The notes: generated by a model not told the origin, from the letters alone. DNA of 64,000 bases from JBKHXF01 sp046566145 (GCA_046566145.1 JBKHXF010000015.1:1-64000), one strand, 5' to 3'; positions 40,287-49,563 are shown, counted from the first letter of the stretch. Numbers and translations are program-made.

Positions 40287-42761
40287 GTGGGCAAGCTCGG
40301 GAAGTTCGAGCACACCGTCGAGATCGACGGCAAGGAGATCACCTTCGAGGCCGGGACCCTCGCCCCGCAGGCGGGCGGCTCGGTCGTCACCACCGTCGGG
40401 GACACCACCGTCCTGACGACGACCACCGCGTCGTCGCAGACCAAGGAGTTCCTCGGCTTCTTCCCCCTCACCATCGAGGTCGAGGAGCGGATGTACGCCA
40501 ACGGGCGCATCCCGGGGTCGTTCTTCAAGCGTGAGGGTCGCCCCTCCGAGAACGCCATCCTGGCCTGCCGCCTGACCGACCGGCCGCTGCGCCCCACCTT
40601 CGCGGACGGGCTGCGCAACGAGATCCAGGTCGTCAACACCATCCTGCAGACCGCGCAGATCGACCCGTACGACGTCATCGCGATGAACGGCTCGTCCGTG
40701 TCGACGATGCTGGCGGGCGTGCCGTTCGACGGCCCCGTCGCCGCGCTGCGCTACGCGCTGATGCGTGACGGCAGCTGGGTCGCCTTCCCGTCCTTCGAGG
40801 AGCTCGAGGACGAGGCCGTCTTCAACATGGTCGTCGCCGGCCGTGTCGAGTCGGACGGCGAGGTCGCCATCCTCATGATCGAGGCCGAGGCCACCCCGGA
40901 CGCGGTCGTCAAGATCGACATGGGTGCCCCGGCGCCCACCGAGGAGGTCATCGGCGAGGCCATCGAGGCCGTCAAGCCGATCATCAAGGAGCTGTGCGAG
41001 GCGCAGCAGGCCTTCGTCGACCGCGTCGGCGTCCGTGAGACCGCCGAGTTCCCGCGTTTCCTCGACTACACCGACGAGGTGTTCGACGCGCTGTTCGGTC
41101 TCGCCGAGGGTGGGATCTCCGAGATCTACCACCGCGCCGACGCCGGCAAGGCCGAGAAGGACGAGGCCCTGCAGGAGCTGAAGGGCCAGGTCGTCGCCAA
41201 GCTCGTCGAGCAGGGCGTGGGCGACCTCGAGGCCGACGAGCTCGAGAAGCAGGCCAAGGCCGCCTTCCGCTCCGCGGAGAAGAAGGTCGTGCGCCGCATG
41301 ATCGTGGACGAGGGTGTCCGCGTCGACGGCCGCGGCGTGCGTGACCTTCGCGCGATCTCCTCCGAGGTCGACGTGCTGCCCGGCACGCACGGCTCGGGCC
41401 TGTTCCAGCGCGGCGAGACCCAGGTCCTCTCGGTCCTGGCGCTCGGCACCACGCGCGAGAACCAGCGCCTCGACACCCTCGACCCGGTCGAGGAGAAGTA
41501 CTACCTCCACCACTACAACATGCCGCCCTACTCGACCGGTGAGGCCGGTCGCGTCGGGTCGCCGAAGCGCCGCGAGATCGGCCACGGCCTGCTCGCCGAG
41601 CGCGCCCTGGTCCCGGTCCTGCCGCCGCTCGACGAGTGGCCGTACACGATGCGCGTCGTCTCCGACGTGCTGTCGTCCAACGGCTCCACCTCGATGGGCT
41701 CGGTCTGCGGGTCGACGCTCGCGCTGATGGACGGCGGTGTGCCGATCCACGCGCCCGTCGCCGGCATCGCGATGGGCCTGATCTACGAGAACGGGAAGTA
41801 CACGACGCTCACCGACATCCAGGGCGTCGAGGACTTCTACGGCGACATGGACTTCAAGGCGGCCGGCACGCGGGACTTCATCACCGCGCTCCAGCTCGAC
41901 ACGAAGCTCGCCGGCATCCCGGCCCAGGTCCTCGCGGACGCGCTGCTGCAGGCCAAGGAGGCCCGGCTCGCGATCCTCGACATCATGACCGAGGCCATCG
42001 CCGAGCCGCGCGACGAGGTGGCGGCCAACGCGCCGCGCGTCGAGATCGTGCGCATCCCCGGCGACAAGATCGGTGACGTGATCGGCCCGCGCGGCAAGAT
42101 CATCAAGGAGATCACCGAGGAGACCGGCGCCGAGATCGACATCGAGGAGGAGGGCTCCTCCGGCATCGTGCGCATCTACGGCACGACGAAGGAGATCGCC
42201 CGGGCCGCCGTCGAGCGCGTCAACGCCATCGCCAACCCGGTCCTGCCGGAGAAGGGCGAGCGCTACCACGCCACGGTCGTCAAGACCGTCGACTTCGGCG
42301 CCTTCGTGTCGCTGACCCCCGGCACCGACGGCCTGCTCCACATCTCGGAGCTGTCGCGGATGGCGGGCAAGCGCCTCAACCACGGCGAGGAGGCCGTGGA
42401 CGTCGGTGAGCGCGTCTGGGTCGAGGTCAAGGACGTCCTCGACGGCGGGCGCAAGTTCAAGCTCGAGTACGTCGGTGACGAGTCGGACGACGCACCCAGG
42501 GGCGGCGGCGACGACGCCCCCGAGAGCGGTTCGGACGCCGGCCCGGACGACGACGGTGACGACGCGCCCCGCGCCGAGCGTCGCGACGACGACCGCGGCG
42601 GCCGTGACCGCGACGGCGGGCGCCAGCGCGCCCGTGCCCGCGGCGGCCGTGACAGCGGTGGTCGTGAGGGCGGCGGCGACCGTGAAGGTGGCCGCGACCG
42701 GGACAGCGACGGGGGCGAGCCCCGCACCCGGACCCGCACCCGGTCGCGCTCGCGCGACTGA
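40287..42761 (+). CDS. pnp: Polyribonucleotide nucleotidyltransferase (PNPase)
   Basis: PNPase degrades RNA 3' to 5' with phosphate and in actinobacteria also adds tails. The 824-residue product has two RNase PH domains (KREGRPSENAILACRLTDRPLRP; GRGVRDLRAISSEVDVLPGTHGSGLF with FQRGETQVL), a KH domain (IPGDKIGDVIGPRGKIIKEI) and an S1 domain (TVVKTVDFGAFVSLTPGTDGLLHISEL). After about residue 730 comes a tail rich in Asp, Arg and Gly ending in alternating RT/RS. The GTG at 40287 follows CAGGAG and starts the conserved FEHTVEIDG region. Confidence 0.97.
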   Translation: MGKLGKFEHTVEIDGKEITFEAGTLAPQAGGSVVTTVGDTTVLTTTTASSQTKEFLGFFPLTIEVEERMYANGRIPGSFFKREGRPSENAILACRLTDRPLRPTFADGLRNEIQVVNTILQTAQIDPYDVIAMNGSSVSTMLAGVPFDGPVAALRYALMRDGSWVAFPSFEELEDEAVFNMVVAGRVESDGEVAILMIEAEATPDAVVKIDMGAPAPTEEVIGEAIEAVKPIIKELCEAQQAFVDRVGVRETAEFPRFLDYTDEVFDALFGLAEGGISEIYHRADAGKAEKDEALQELKGQVVAKLVEQGVGDLEADELEKQAKAAFRSAEKKVVRRMIVDEGVRVDGRGVRDLRAISSEVDVLPGTHGSGLFQRGETQVLSVLALGTTRENQRLDTLDPVEEKYYLHHYNMPPYSTGEAGRVGSPKRREIGHGLLAERALVPVLPPLDEWPYTMRVVSDVLSSNGSTSMGSVCGSTLALMDGGVPIHAPVAGIAMGLIYENGKYTTLTDIQGVEDFYGDMDFKAAGTRDFITALQLDTKLAGIPAQVLADALLQAKEARLAILDIMTEAIAEPRDEVAANAPRVEIVRIPGDKIGDVIGPRGKIIKEITEETGAEIDIEEEGSSGIVRIYGTTKEIARAAVERVNAIANPVLPEKGERYHATVVKTVDFGAFVSLTPGTDGLLHISELSRMAGKRLNHGEEAVDVGERVWVEVKDVLDGGRKFKLEYVGDESDDAPRGGGDDAPESGSDAGPDDDGDDAPRAERRDDDRGGRDRDGGRQRARARGGRDSGGREGGGDREGGRDRDSDGGEPRTRTRTRSRSRD

Positions 42762-42787
42762 ACACCCGCACCACCCGTAGCACCGCG

Positions 42788-42818
42788 CCGGGCGGGCCCC
42801 TCCACGGGGTCCGCCCGG
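42788..42818 (+). terminator. Hairpin after pnp
   Basis: CCGGGCGGGCCCC pairs with GGGGTCCGCCCGG (13 bp with one G-T) around a 5-base loop. It lies between pnp and the peptidase gene. Confidence 0.5.
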
Positions 42819-42844
42819 TCGCCGTCCACGACCGGAGCCCCACG

Positions 42845-44125
42845 GTGAGCACGGACCCCTCCAGCGTCGCCCGCACCCGCCTCGACCACGGCCTCGAGGT
42901 CGTCACCGAGCACGTCCCCGGCGTCCGCTCGGCCGCCCTCGGGATGTGGGTCGGGGTCGGCAGCCGCGACGAGGCCGAGCACGAGCACGGGTGCTCGCAC
43001 TTCCTCGAGCACCTGCTGTTCAAGGGCACCGGGCGCCGCTCGGCCCGGCGCATCGCCGAGGAGCTCGACGCGGTCGGCGGCGAGATGAACGCGTTCACCT
43101 CGCGGGAGGTCACCTGCTTCTACGCACGCGTGCTCGACCGGGACCTGCCGCTGGCCGTCGACGTCCTCGGTGACATGATGGTCGGCGCCCGCAACACCGA
43201 GGCCGACGTCGAGGCCGAGCGCCAGGTCGTGCTCAGCGAGATCGACATCCACCTCGACTCGCCCGACGACCTCGCCCACGCCGACGCGATGACGCTCGCG
43301 CTGGGCGACCACCCGCTCGCGCTCGAGACGCTCGGCACCGAGGACGAGATCGCGGCGATGGACCGCGACACGATCCACGGGTACTACCTGCGCCAGTACC
43401 GGCCCGAGAACCTGACGGTCGTCGCGGCCGGGAACGTCGACCACGACGCGGTCGTGGCGCTGGTCGAGGAGCACCTCGGCGACCTCGGGCGACCCGGCGG
43501 CACCCGGCCCCAGCGCAGCGCGCCGGCGGCGATGGCCGCCGGCACCGTGCACGTCCGGCACCGTCCCACCGAGCAGGTGCACGTCGTGCTCGGGGGTCGC
43601 GGGGTGTCGGCCTCCGACCCGCGCCGGCACGCGCTGCGGGTCGCCACGACCGTCCTCGGCGGCGGCATGTCGTCCCGGCTGTTCCAGGAGGTCCGGGAGG
43701 AGCGCGGGCTCGCGTACACCACCTACGCCTACCTGTCGGGCTACGTGGACGCCGGCGTGCTCTTCGCGTACGCCGGCACCACCCCCGGCAAGGTCGACGA
43801 GGTGCTCGACGTGCTCGGGCGCGAGCTCGACACGCTCGCCGAGACGATCACGGAGGAGGAGGTCGAGCGGGCCAAGGGGGCGATGACCGGCGGGATGGTC
43901 CTCGGGCTCGAGGACCCCGGGTCGCGCATGAGCCGGCTCGGTCGCGTCATCACGAGCGGCAACGAGCTGGTCGACATCGACACCGCGCTGGCCCGCATCG
44001 AGGCGGTGACCCTCGACGAGGTGCGTGAGGCCACCGCCGAGGTGCTGGCCGGGCCGCGTAGCCTCGCCATCGTGGGCCCGTTCTCGCCCGACGAGGCCAC
44101 GCGCTTCGAGCGCCACGTCCGCTGA
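42845..44125 (+). CDS. M16 family zinc peptidase
   Basis: The 426-residue product resembles mitochondrial processing peptidase and PqqL relatives. The inverted zinc motif HFLEHLLFKGT (HxxEH) is intact and a downstream glutamate is available near the ERQVVLSEID region. The C-terminal half has the second M16 domain with LGGGMSSRLFQEVREERGLAY. There is no signal peptide, so it acts in the cytosol. Its place between pnp and dapB is conserved in actinobacteria. Confidence 0.93.
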   Translation: MSTDPSSVARTRLDHGLEVVTEHVPGVRSAALGMWVGVGSRDEAEHEHGCSHFLEHLLFKGTGRRSARRIAEELDAVGGEMNAFTSREVTCFYARVLDRDLPLAVDVLGDMMVGARNTEADVEAERQVVLSEIDIHLDSPDDLAHADAMTLALGDHPLALETLGTEDEIAAMDRDTIHGYYLRQYRPENLTVVAAGNVDHDAVVALVEEHLGDLGRPGGTRPQRSAPAAMAAGTVHVRHRPTEQVHVVLGGRGVSASDPRRHALRVATTVLGGGMSSRLFQEVREERGLAYTTYAYLSGYVDAGVLFAYAGTTPGKVDEVLDVLGRELDTLAETITEEEVERAKGAMTGGMVLGLEDPGSRMSRLGRVITSGNELVDIDTALARIEAVTLDEVREATAEVLAGPRSLAIVGPFSPDEATRFERHVR

Positions 44126-44144
44126 GCCAGCAGGAGGAGCCGTC

Positions 44145-44942
44145 GTGATCCGCGTCGCCGTCAGCGGTGCCACCGGTCGCATGGGCAGCGAGGTCTGCCG
44201 GGCCGTCGCCGCTGCCGACGACCTCGAGCTCGTCGCGGCCGTCTCGCCGTCCCACGCCGGCCGGCGCCTCGGCGACGTCGTGACCGGGCTCGACGGCGAC
44301 GCGGCCGGCCTCGAGCTCGCGGGTGACCTCGGTGCGGTCACGGCCGCCGGCGCGGACGTCTGCGTCGAGTTCTCCCGCCCGCCGCACGGCGGGCCGAACA
44401 CCCTCGCCCTGCTCGAGGCGGGCGTCCACGCCGTGGTCGGTACGACCGGCATCACCGCCGAGGAGCTCGACCGGATCGGCGACGCGGCGACCGCCGGCGC
44501 GGCCCGGGCGCTCGTCGCCCCGAACTTCGCCATCGGCGCCGTCCTGCTGATGCAGCTCTCCGCCCAGGTGGCGCGGCACCTGCCCCACGTCGAGATCGTG
44601 GAGCTGCACCACGACGGGAAGGCCGACGCGCCGAGCGGCACGGCGCTGCGCACCGCCGAGCTGGTGGCCGCGGCCCGACGCGAGGCGCCCGACGCCCCGG
44701 CGGGCGACGACGCCCACCCCGGCGCGCGCGGTGCCGACGTGGCCGGTGTGCGGGTCCACAGCGTGCGGCTGCCCGGGCTCGTCGCCCACCAGGAGGTCCT
44801 GTTCGGCGGGGACGGGGAGACCCTGTCGATCCGCCACGACTCGATCGACCGACGCGGCTTCATGCCGGGTGTCCTGCTCGGCGTGCGTCGCGTCGCCGGC
44901 CTCGACGGGCTCGTCGTCGGGCTGGAGCACCTGCTCGACTGA
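44145..44942 (+). CDS. dapB: 4-hydroxy-tetrahydrodipicolinate reductase
   Basis: DapB reduces the DapA product in the lysine and diaminopimelate pathway that feeds peptidoglycan. The 265-residue product has the nucleotide motif VAVSGATGRMGSEV, GTTGITAEELDRI, the active-site block VEIVELHHDGKADAPSGTAL and a FMPGVLLGVRRV end. The GTG at 44145 follows CAGGAGGAG. dapA lies 9 kb downstream, separated by the accessory block. Confidence 0.96.
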   Translation: MIRVAVSGATGRMGSEVCRAVAAADDLELVAAVSPSHAGRRLGDVVTGLDGDAAGLELAGDLGAVTAAGADVCVEFSRPPHGGPNTLALLEAGVHAVVGTTGITAEELDRIGDAATAGAARALVAPNFAIGAVLLMQLSAQVARHLPHVEIVELHHDGKADAPSGTALRTAELVAAARREAPDAPAGDDAHPGARGADVAGVRVHSVRLPGLVAHQEVLFGGDGETLSIRHDSIDRRGFMPGVLLGVRRVAGLDGLVVGLEHLLD

Positions 44943-44959
44943 GACACGCCGGCCGTGTC
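44943..44959 (+). terminator. Small hairpin after dapB
   Basis: GACACG / CGTGTC with a 5-base loop starts right after the dapB stop. It is a weak candidate terminator. Confidence 0.3.
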
Positions 44960-44999
44960 GCGCGTGGGGCCCTGACGGTCCGTGCGCGGCGCCACGCGC

Positions 45000-45005
45000 T
45001 ACGGT
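45000..45005 (+). promoter_or_regulatory. -10 box before the PPR gene
   Basis: TACGGT at 45000-45005 predicts a leader of about 75 bases before the start at 45089. Confidence 0.4.
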
Positions 45006-45088
45006 CCGGCCGACCAGACGACGAACACGCGTCACCGGTGCGGGGCCGGGAGCCCCGGACCGGGTCGCCCGTGGCAGGGGAGCCACCC

Positions 45089-46780
45089 GTGGCCTCGACC
45101 GACCAGACCGCTCCGGAGCAGCCCGCCGCGGCGGAGGCGGAGGACAAGTACACCCAGGCCCTGCGCCGCTTCGCCGAGGCCGGCGACCTGCGCATGGCCA
45201 CGAGCGTGCTCACGTCGATGCGCGAGCGCGGTGTCCCCGTCGAGGGGCACCACCTCGGCCTGCTGCTGCGCGCCCACCTCGCGCGCAAGGACCTCGCCGG
45301 CGCACGCGCCGTCCTCGCCGACATGGAGGCGCTCGGCGTCACCCCGCCGCCCGGTGTGCGGGTCGACCTCGCCGTCGCCGCGTGGCACGCCCACCGACGC
45401 GACGAGGCGCTCGCCACGCTCGACGCGCTGCACGCCGAGGGCATCGACCCCGACGTCGACCAGGCGCCGGCGGTGCTCGCCGTGCACCTCGAGGCCGGTC
45501 GCTTCCCCGCGGCCCGGGCCATGGTCCGCACGCTCGCCCAGGCCGGCCGCGCCGCGACACCGGCGCAGTACGACCGGCTCCTGGCCGACTGCGTGGCGCG
45601 TCGCGCCGTCAACGACACCGAGCACCTGCTGGAGCTGATGCTCCGGGTCGGACAGCTCCCCAGCCCGGCCCGCGCGGCCGAGCTCGTGGCGGTCGTGGCG
45701 CGCAGCGGACACCTCGAGCGAGCAGGCGCCATGCTCGCGCGCCTCGAGGAGGCCGGCTGTCCCGTCCCGGTCGAGGCGCGTGGCGAGCTGCTCGTCGCCC
45801 ACGCCCGCGCCGGCGACGTCGACGCGGCCGACGCGGTCGTCGCCGAGATGGTGGCGCGCGGGGGCGAGCCCGACTCGCACCACCGCAACCTGCTGCTGGC
45901 GGCCAGGATCGCCGCCGGCGACGTGGAGGCGGCGTGGGACTCGGCCGAGGCCATCCGCGAGGCCGGGCGCATCCCGTCGGGCGAGAACCTCGAGGCCCTG
46001 CTCGACCTGACCCTCGCGAAGGGCTCGGTCACGCGCGCCTCCGGGGTGCTGGACTGGCTGCTCATCCTCGGCGCCCCGGTCGCACCGGCCCGCGTCGGGG
46101 AGCTGCTCGGCGCCCACGTCAAGGCCGGCGAGCTCGACCTCGCCCGAAGGCTGCTCGACGAGACCACGGCGGCCGGTGTCCCGCGGGACCGCAAGGCGTC
46201 CCGCGCCATCCTCGAGGCGCTCGTGCGTGCCGGCCGGGTGGACGAGGCCCGGGCGATGATCGACGAGCTCGCCTCGACGCGGACCCTCACCGAGGGCAAG
46301 CACTGGTCCTCGGTCCTCGGCGCCCTGCTCAAGGCGAGGCGCGTCGACGACGCGGTCACGGCGCTGCAGCGACAGGTCGAGCTCGGCGTGTCCCCGGTCG
46401 CCACCGACGCGGCCCGGGTGGTCCAGGCGCTCGTCACGGCGAAGCGCACGGCCGACGCGCTCGCGCTGGTGGACGCGCTGGCCACCGCCGGCGCGACCCT
46501 GGACGAGACGACCTACCGCGAGCTGATGTGGACCTTCGCCAAGGCCGGCGACGCCGCCTCGACCGAGGCGGTCCACGAGCGCATGGTCGCCGCCGGCATC
46601 ACCCCCGACGAGCGACACACCAAGGCGCTCGAGTGGGCGCGCGGCGACGTCCAGCGCCGACTCGACGACGATGCCCACCCCGACCCGGCCGAGCTCGGCC
46701 CGGTCACCCCCGAGCCCGAGGTCACCCCCGAGCCCGAGGTCACCGCCGAGCCCGAGGTCGCCGCCGAGCCCGACGCGTGA
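45089..46780 (+). CDS. Pentatricopeptide-repeat (PPR) type protein, 14 repeats
   Basis: The 563-residue product is built from fourteen tandem 35-residue repeats without a single gap, from Glu18 to Asp507. Each repeat reads roughly helix A, (A)GD/GR near positions 15-16, helix B with A..(V)L..M, and a G(I/V)xPD end, which is the PPR pattern rather than the 34-residue TPR. PPR proteins bind single-stranded RNA in organelles; bacterial members are rare. At code positions 5 and 35 most pairs are not plant-like (only repeat 8 has Asn/Ser). No signal peptide is present, and the tail has PEPEV repeats. GTG 45089 follows GGGGAG. It overlaps the next gene as GTGA. Confidence 0.85.
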   Translation: MASTDQTAPEQPAAAEAEDKYTQALRRFAEAGDLRMATSVLTSMRERGVPVEGHHLGLLLRAHLARKDLAGARAVLADMEALGVTPPPGVRVDLAVAAWHAHRRDEALATLDALHAEGIDPDVDQAPAVLAVHLEAGRFPAARAMVRTLAQAGRAATPAQYDRLLADCVARRAVNDTEHLLELMLRVGQLPSPARAAELVAVVARSGHLERAGAMLARLEEAGCPVPVEARGELLVAHARAGDVDAADAVVAEMVARGGEPDSHHRNLLLAARIAAGDVEAAWDSAEAIREAGRIPSGENLEALLDLTLAKGSVTRASGVLDWLLILGAPVAPARVGELLGAHVKAGELDLARRLLDETTAAGVPRDRKASRAILEALVRAGRVDEARAMIDELASTRTLTEGKHWSSVLGALLKARRVDDAVTALQRQVELGVSPVATDAARVVQALVTAKRTADALALVDALATAGATLDETTYRELMWTFAKAGDAASTEAVHERMVAAGITPDERHTKALEWARGDVQRRLDDDAHPDPAELGPVTPEPEVTPEPEVTAEPEVAAEPDA

Positions 46781-47643
46781 ACACCTCGCCGCCCGCCCAG
46801 AGCGCCGGTGTGGCCCGCCGGCTGCGGACCGTCGCCGCCGCGACGGTCGTCGCGTTCCTGCTGGTGGTCTCCGGCGCCCTGTGGGTCGCCGCCGGCGGGG
46901 CGGACGACCTGGCGGTCAGCGTGCTCGTGATCGTGGCGTTCGCGGTGGCGGTCGCCGGCGGGGCGCTGGGCGTCGCGATCGCGCTCGCGGCGCGGGACCT
47001 CGACCGGTGGCACGCCGCCGTCGCGGCGCTGGTCGCCGACCCCGACGCCGACCGGGGGCTCGGCTCCCTGCCGTCCGACCTGGCGGCCGGGCTCGGCACC
47101 GTCCGTGCGCTCGCCCGCCGGGCTGCCGAGCTCGAGCGGACCCTCGACGAGACGGTCACCACGGACCCGGTGACCAACACGCCGGGGGAGCGGGAGCTGC
47201 GGTCCCGGGTCGCGAGCGAACTCGACCGGGCACGCCGTCACGGGTCCCGCTGCGCCGTGCTCGCGATCGAGGTCGTCGACCTCGCCGAGACCGTGGCGCG
47301 CGTCGGTGCGGTCGCGGGCGACGACCTGCTGGCGGCGGTCGCCCGCCTCCTCGTGGGTGAGGCACGCCCGAGCGACGTCGTCGGTCGGCTCGGCGACGGC
47401 TTCGCGGTGCTGCTGCCCCACGCGGACGAGGCCGGTGCGCAGGCCGCCGCTGCCCGCTTCCTCGGCGCCGTGCGCTCGACCCCCGTGTCCAGCCCGGAGA
47501 CGGGCCCGCTCACGATGTCGTTGCGGGTCGGTGTGGCGGTGTTCCCCGGTGACGCGCTCGAGGACCACGACCTGCTGCTGGCCGCCCGCGAGGGGATGCT
47601 GGCGGCCGACGCCGACCGCCCGGTGGTCCGGGCGCGGGCCTGA
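46777..47643 (+). CDS. Membrane protein with degenerate GGDEF domain
   Basis: The 288-residue product has two N-terminal membrane helices (about 18-40 and 45-72), a short linker, and a GGDEF-fold domain (about 120-285). It is recognised by DPVTNTPGERELRSRV, the GDDLLAAVARLLV segment, LPHADEAGAQAAAARFLGAV and SLRVGVAVFP. The signature reads LGDGF (205-209) instead of GGDEF and the first metal Asp is replaced, so diguanylate cyclase activity is unlikely. It could bind c-di-GMP or GTP, or be structural. It is translationally coupled to the PPR gene. Confidence 0.82.
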   Translation: MNTSPPAQSAGVARRLRTVAAATVVAFLLVVSGALWVAAGGADDLAVSVLVIVAFAVAVAGGALGVAIALAARDLDRWHAAVAALVADPDADRGLGSLPSDLAAGLGTVRALARRAAELERTLDETVTTDPVTNTPGERELRSRVASELDRARRHGSRCAVLAIEVVDLAETVARVGAVAGDDLLAAVARLLVGEARPSDVVGRLGDGFAVLLPHADEAGAQAAAARFLGAVRSTPVSSPETGPLTMSLRVGVAVFPGDALEDHDLLLAAREGMLAADADRPVVRARA

Positions 47644-47652
47644 CCGGAGGGC

Positions 47653-49512
47653 TCAGGCGCCGCTCAGCTGGGTCCGGGCCAGCTCCGCGTAGAGCCCGTC
47701 CGCGGCGAGCAGCTCCGCGTGGGTGCCGCGCTCGACCACGCGGCCGCCGTCGAGGACCACGATCAGGTCCGCGTCCACCACGGTGGACAGCCGGTGCGCG
47801 ATGACGAACGAGGTCCGCCGGCGGAGCACGTCGGACAGGGCCGCCTGCACGAGTCGCTCGGACTCCGAGTCGAGGTGGGCGGTGGCCTCGTCGAGGACCA
47901 CCACGGCGGGGTCCTTGAGCAGCACCCGGGCGATGGCCAGGCGCTGCTTCTCGCCCCCCGACAGCCGGTAGCCGCGCTCCCCGACGACCGTGTCGTAGCC
48001 GTCGGGGAGGCGGTCCACGACGTGGTGGATGCGGGCCGCCTCGCAGGCCGCGACGAGCTCTTCGACGGGCGCGTCGGGCCGGGCGTAGCGGAGGTTCGCC
48101 GCGATGGAGTCGTGGAACAGGTGCGGGTCCTGGGTCACCACCCCGACGGCCCGCGCCAGCGACGCGAGCGTGACGTCGCGGACGTCGAGCCCGTCGATGG
48201 TGACCCGCCCCTCGGTGACGTCGTACAGCCGGGGCACGAGGTTGGCCAGGGTCGTCTTGCCGGCGCCGGAGCGTCCGACCAGCGCCACCATCGTGCCGGG
48301 CGGCGCGTCGAGGTCCACCCCGTGCAGCACCCAGTCGGACGCGTCGTCGCCGTGCTCGCTGCGGGGCCCCTCGAGCGACTCCAGCGTGGAGCCCTCGGCG
48401 GCCGGGTAGCGGAACCGGACGCCCTCGAGGCGCACGTGCCCCCGCGGCGCGGTGAGCTCCACCGCGCCCGGCGCGTCCGCGATCGCGTGGGGGAGGTCGA
48501 CGACCTCGAACACGCGCTCGAAGCTGACCAGCGCCGTCATCAGGTCGACCCGCGCGTTGGAGAGCTGGGCGAGCGGTCCGTAGAGCTGGGTCACGTACAG
48601 CGCGAGCGCCACGACGGTGCCCGTCTCGATGTCGCCCGCGATCGCGAACCGGCCACCGACGAGGTAGACGAGCGCCGACGCCAGCGCGCCGATCAGGCCC
48701 AGCGCCGCGAACAGGACCCGGCCGTTCATGGCGGTGCGGATCCCGATGTCGGCGACCCGGGCGGCCCGGTCGTGGAAGTGCGCCTGCTCCTCGCCCGCCC
48801 GACCGAACAGCTTCACGAGCTGCGCGCCGGAGACGTTGAACCGCTCCGTCATCGTCGAGTTCATGTCCGCGTTGAGCGCCATGCCCTCCCGGGAGAGCTG
48901 CTGCAGCCGACGGCCCACGACCCGGGCCGGCACGATGAACAGCGGCAGCAGCGCCGTCGCGAGCAGCGTCACCCGCCACTCCAGCGCGAGCATGGCGACG
49001 AGCGTGACCGTGACACCGATGGCGTTGTCCACCACCCCGCCGAGCGTCCCGGTCAGCGCCCGCTGCGCCCCGACGACGTCGTTGTTCAGCCTCGTGATGA
49101 GGGCACCCGTCTGGGTCCGGGTGAAGAACGCGAGCGGCATGGCCTGCACGTGCCCGAACAGCAGGGTGCGCAGGCGCAGGATGAAGCGCTCGCCGATCGA
49201 CGCGGACAGCCACCGCTGCCACAGGCTCATCCCGGCCGCGGCGACCGCCACGGCGAGCATCGCGGCGACCAGCAGCGAGAGCTGGCGGGCGTCACCGTCG
49301 GCGATGGCCCCGTCGATGACGAGCCGGACGAGCTGCGGGGGGACAGCGCCGAGCACGGCCCCGACGACGATGAGCCCGACGAACAGCGCGAGCCGGCCCC
49401 GGAACGGCCGGGCGAGGCCCCAGGCCCGGCGTACGACCACCCGGTCGAGCCCGCGGGCGGCGACCTCGCGCGGATCACCGAGCGGACGCAGGCGCATCGG
49501 GCCGGGCTGCAC
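47653..49512 (-). CDS. ABC exporter, fused membrane and ATPase domains
   Basis: The 619-residue half-transporter (MsbA/multidrug type) has six helices in the first 330 residues and a C-terminal ATPase. The ATPase shows Walker A VGRSGAGKTT, VVTQDPHLFHDSI, the signature LSGGEKQR, Walker B VVVLDEATAHLD and IAHRLST. An insertion of about 20 residues (EGSTLESLEGPRSEHGDDAS) sits near the start of the ATPase. It should act as a homodimer. The GTG at 49512 has GAGG upstream; ATG 49497 is an alternative. Its promoter overlaps that of the divergent SGNH gene. The cargo is unknown. Confidence 0.9.
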   Translation of the reverse strand: MQPGPMRLRPLGDPREVAARGLDRVVVRRAWGLARPFRGRLALFVGLIVVGAVLGAVPPQLVRLVIDGAIADGDARQLSLLVAAMLAVAVAAAGMSLWQRWLSASIGERFILRLRTLLFGHVQAMPLAFFTRTQTGALITRLNNDVVGAQRALTGTLGGVVDNAIGVTVTLVAMLALEWRVTLLATALLPLFIVPARVVGRRLQQLSREGMALNADMNSTMTERFNVSGAQLVKLFGRAGEEQAHFHDRAARVADIGIRTAMNGRVLFAALGLIGALASALVYLVGGRFAIAGDIETGTVVALALYVTQLYGPLAQLSNARVDLMTALVSFERVFEVVDLPHAIADAPGAVELTAPRGHVRLEGVRFRYPAAEGSTLESLEGPRSEHGDDASDWVLHGVDLDAPPGTMVALVGRSGAGKTTLANLVPRLYDVTEGRVTIDGLDVRDVTLASLARAVGVVTQDPHLFHDSIAANLRYARPDAPVEELVAACEAARIHHVVDRLPDGYDTVVGERGYRLSGGEKQRLAIARVLLKDPAVVVLDEATAHLDSESERLVQAALSDVLRRRTSFVIAHRLSTVVDADLIVVLDGGRVVERGTHAELLAADGLYAELARTQLSGA

Positions 49513-49546
49513 GGGGACCTCGAGGGGGACGGGCGCGAGGAGCGTG

Positions 49547-49556
49547 AGGCTAGGGT
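49547..49556. promoter_or_regulatory. Bidirectional -10 element, ABC exporter / SGNH hydrolase
   Basis: AGGCTAGGGT reads TAGCCT on the minus strand (49552 to 49547) and TAGGGT on the plus strand (49551-49556), sharing TA. The plus box is 7 bases from the GTG at 49564, predicting a leaderless mRNA. Confidence 0.5.
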
Positions 49557-49563
49557 GCCGCGC

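Noticed and set aside
45089..46780. TPR or Sel1 repeats
   Set aside because: The unit is exactly 35 residues in all fourteen copies with a PPR-like end pattern; TPR units are 34 residues with different key positions.
46777..47643. Active diguanylate cyclase
   Set aside because: The GGDEF signature reads LGDGF and the first metal aspartate is missing.
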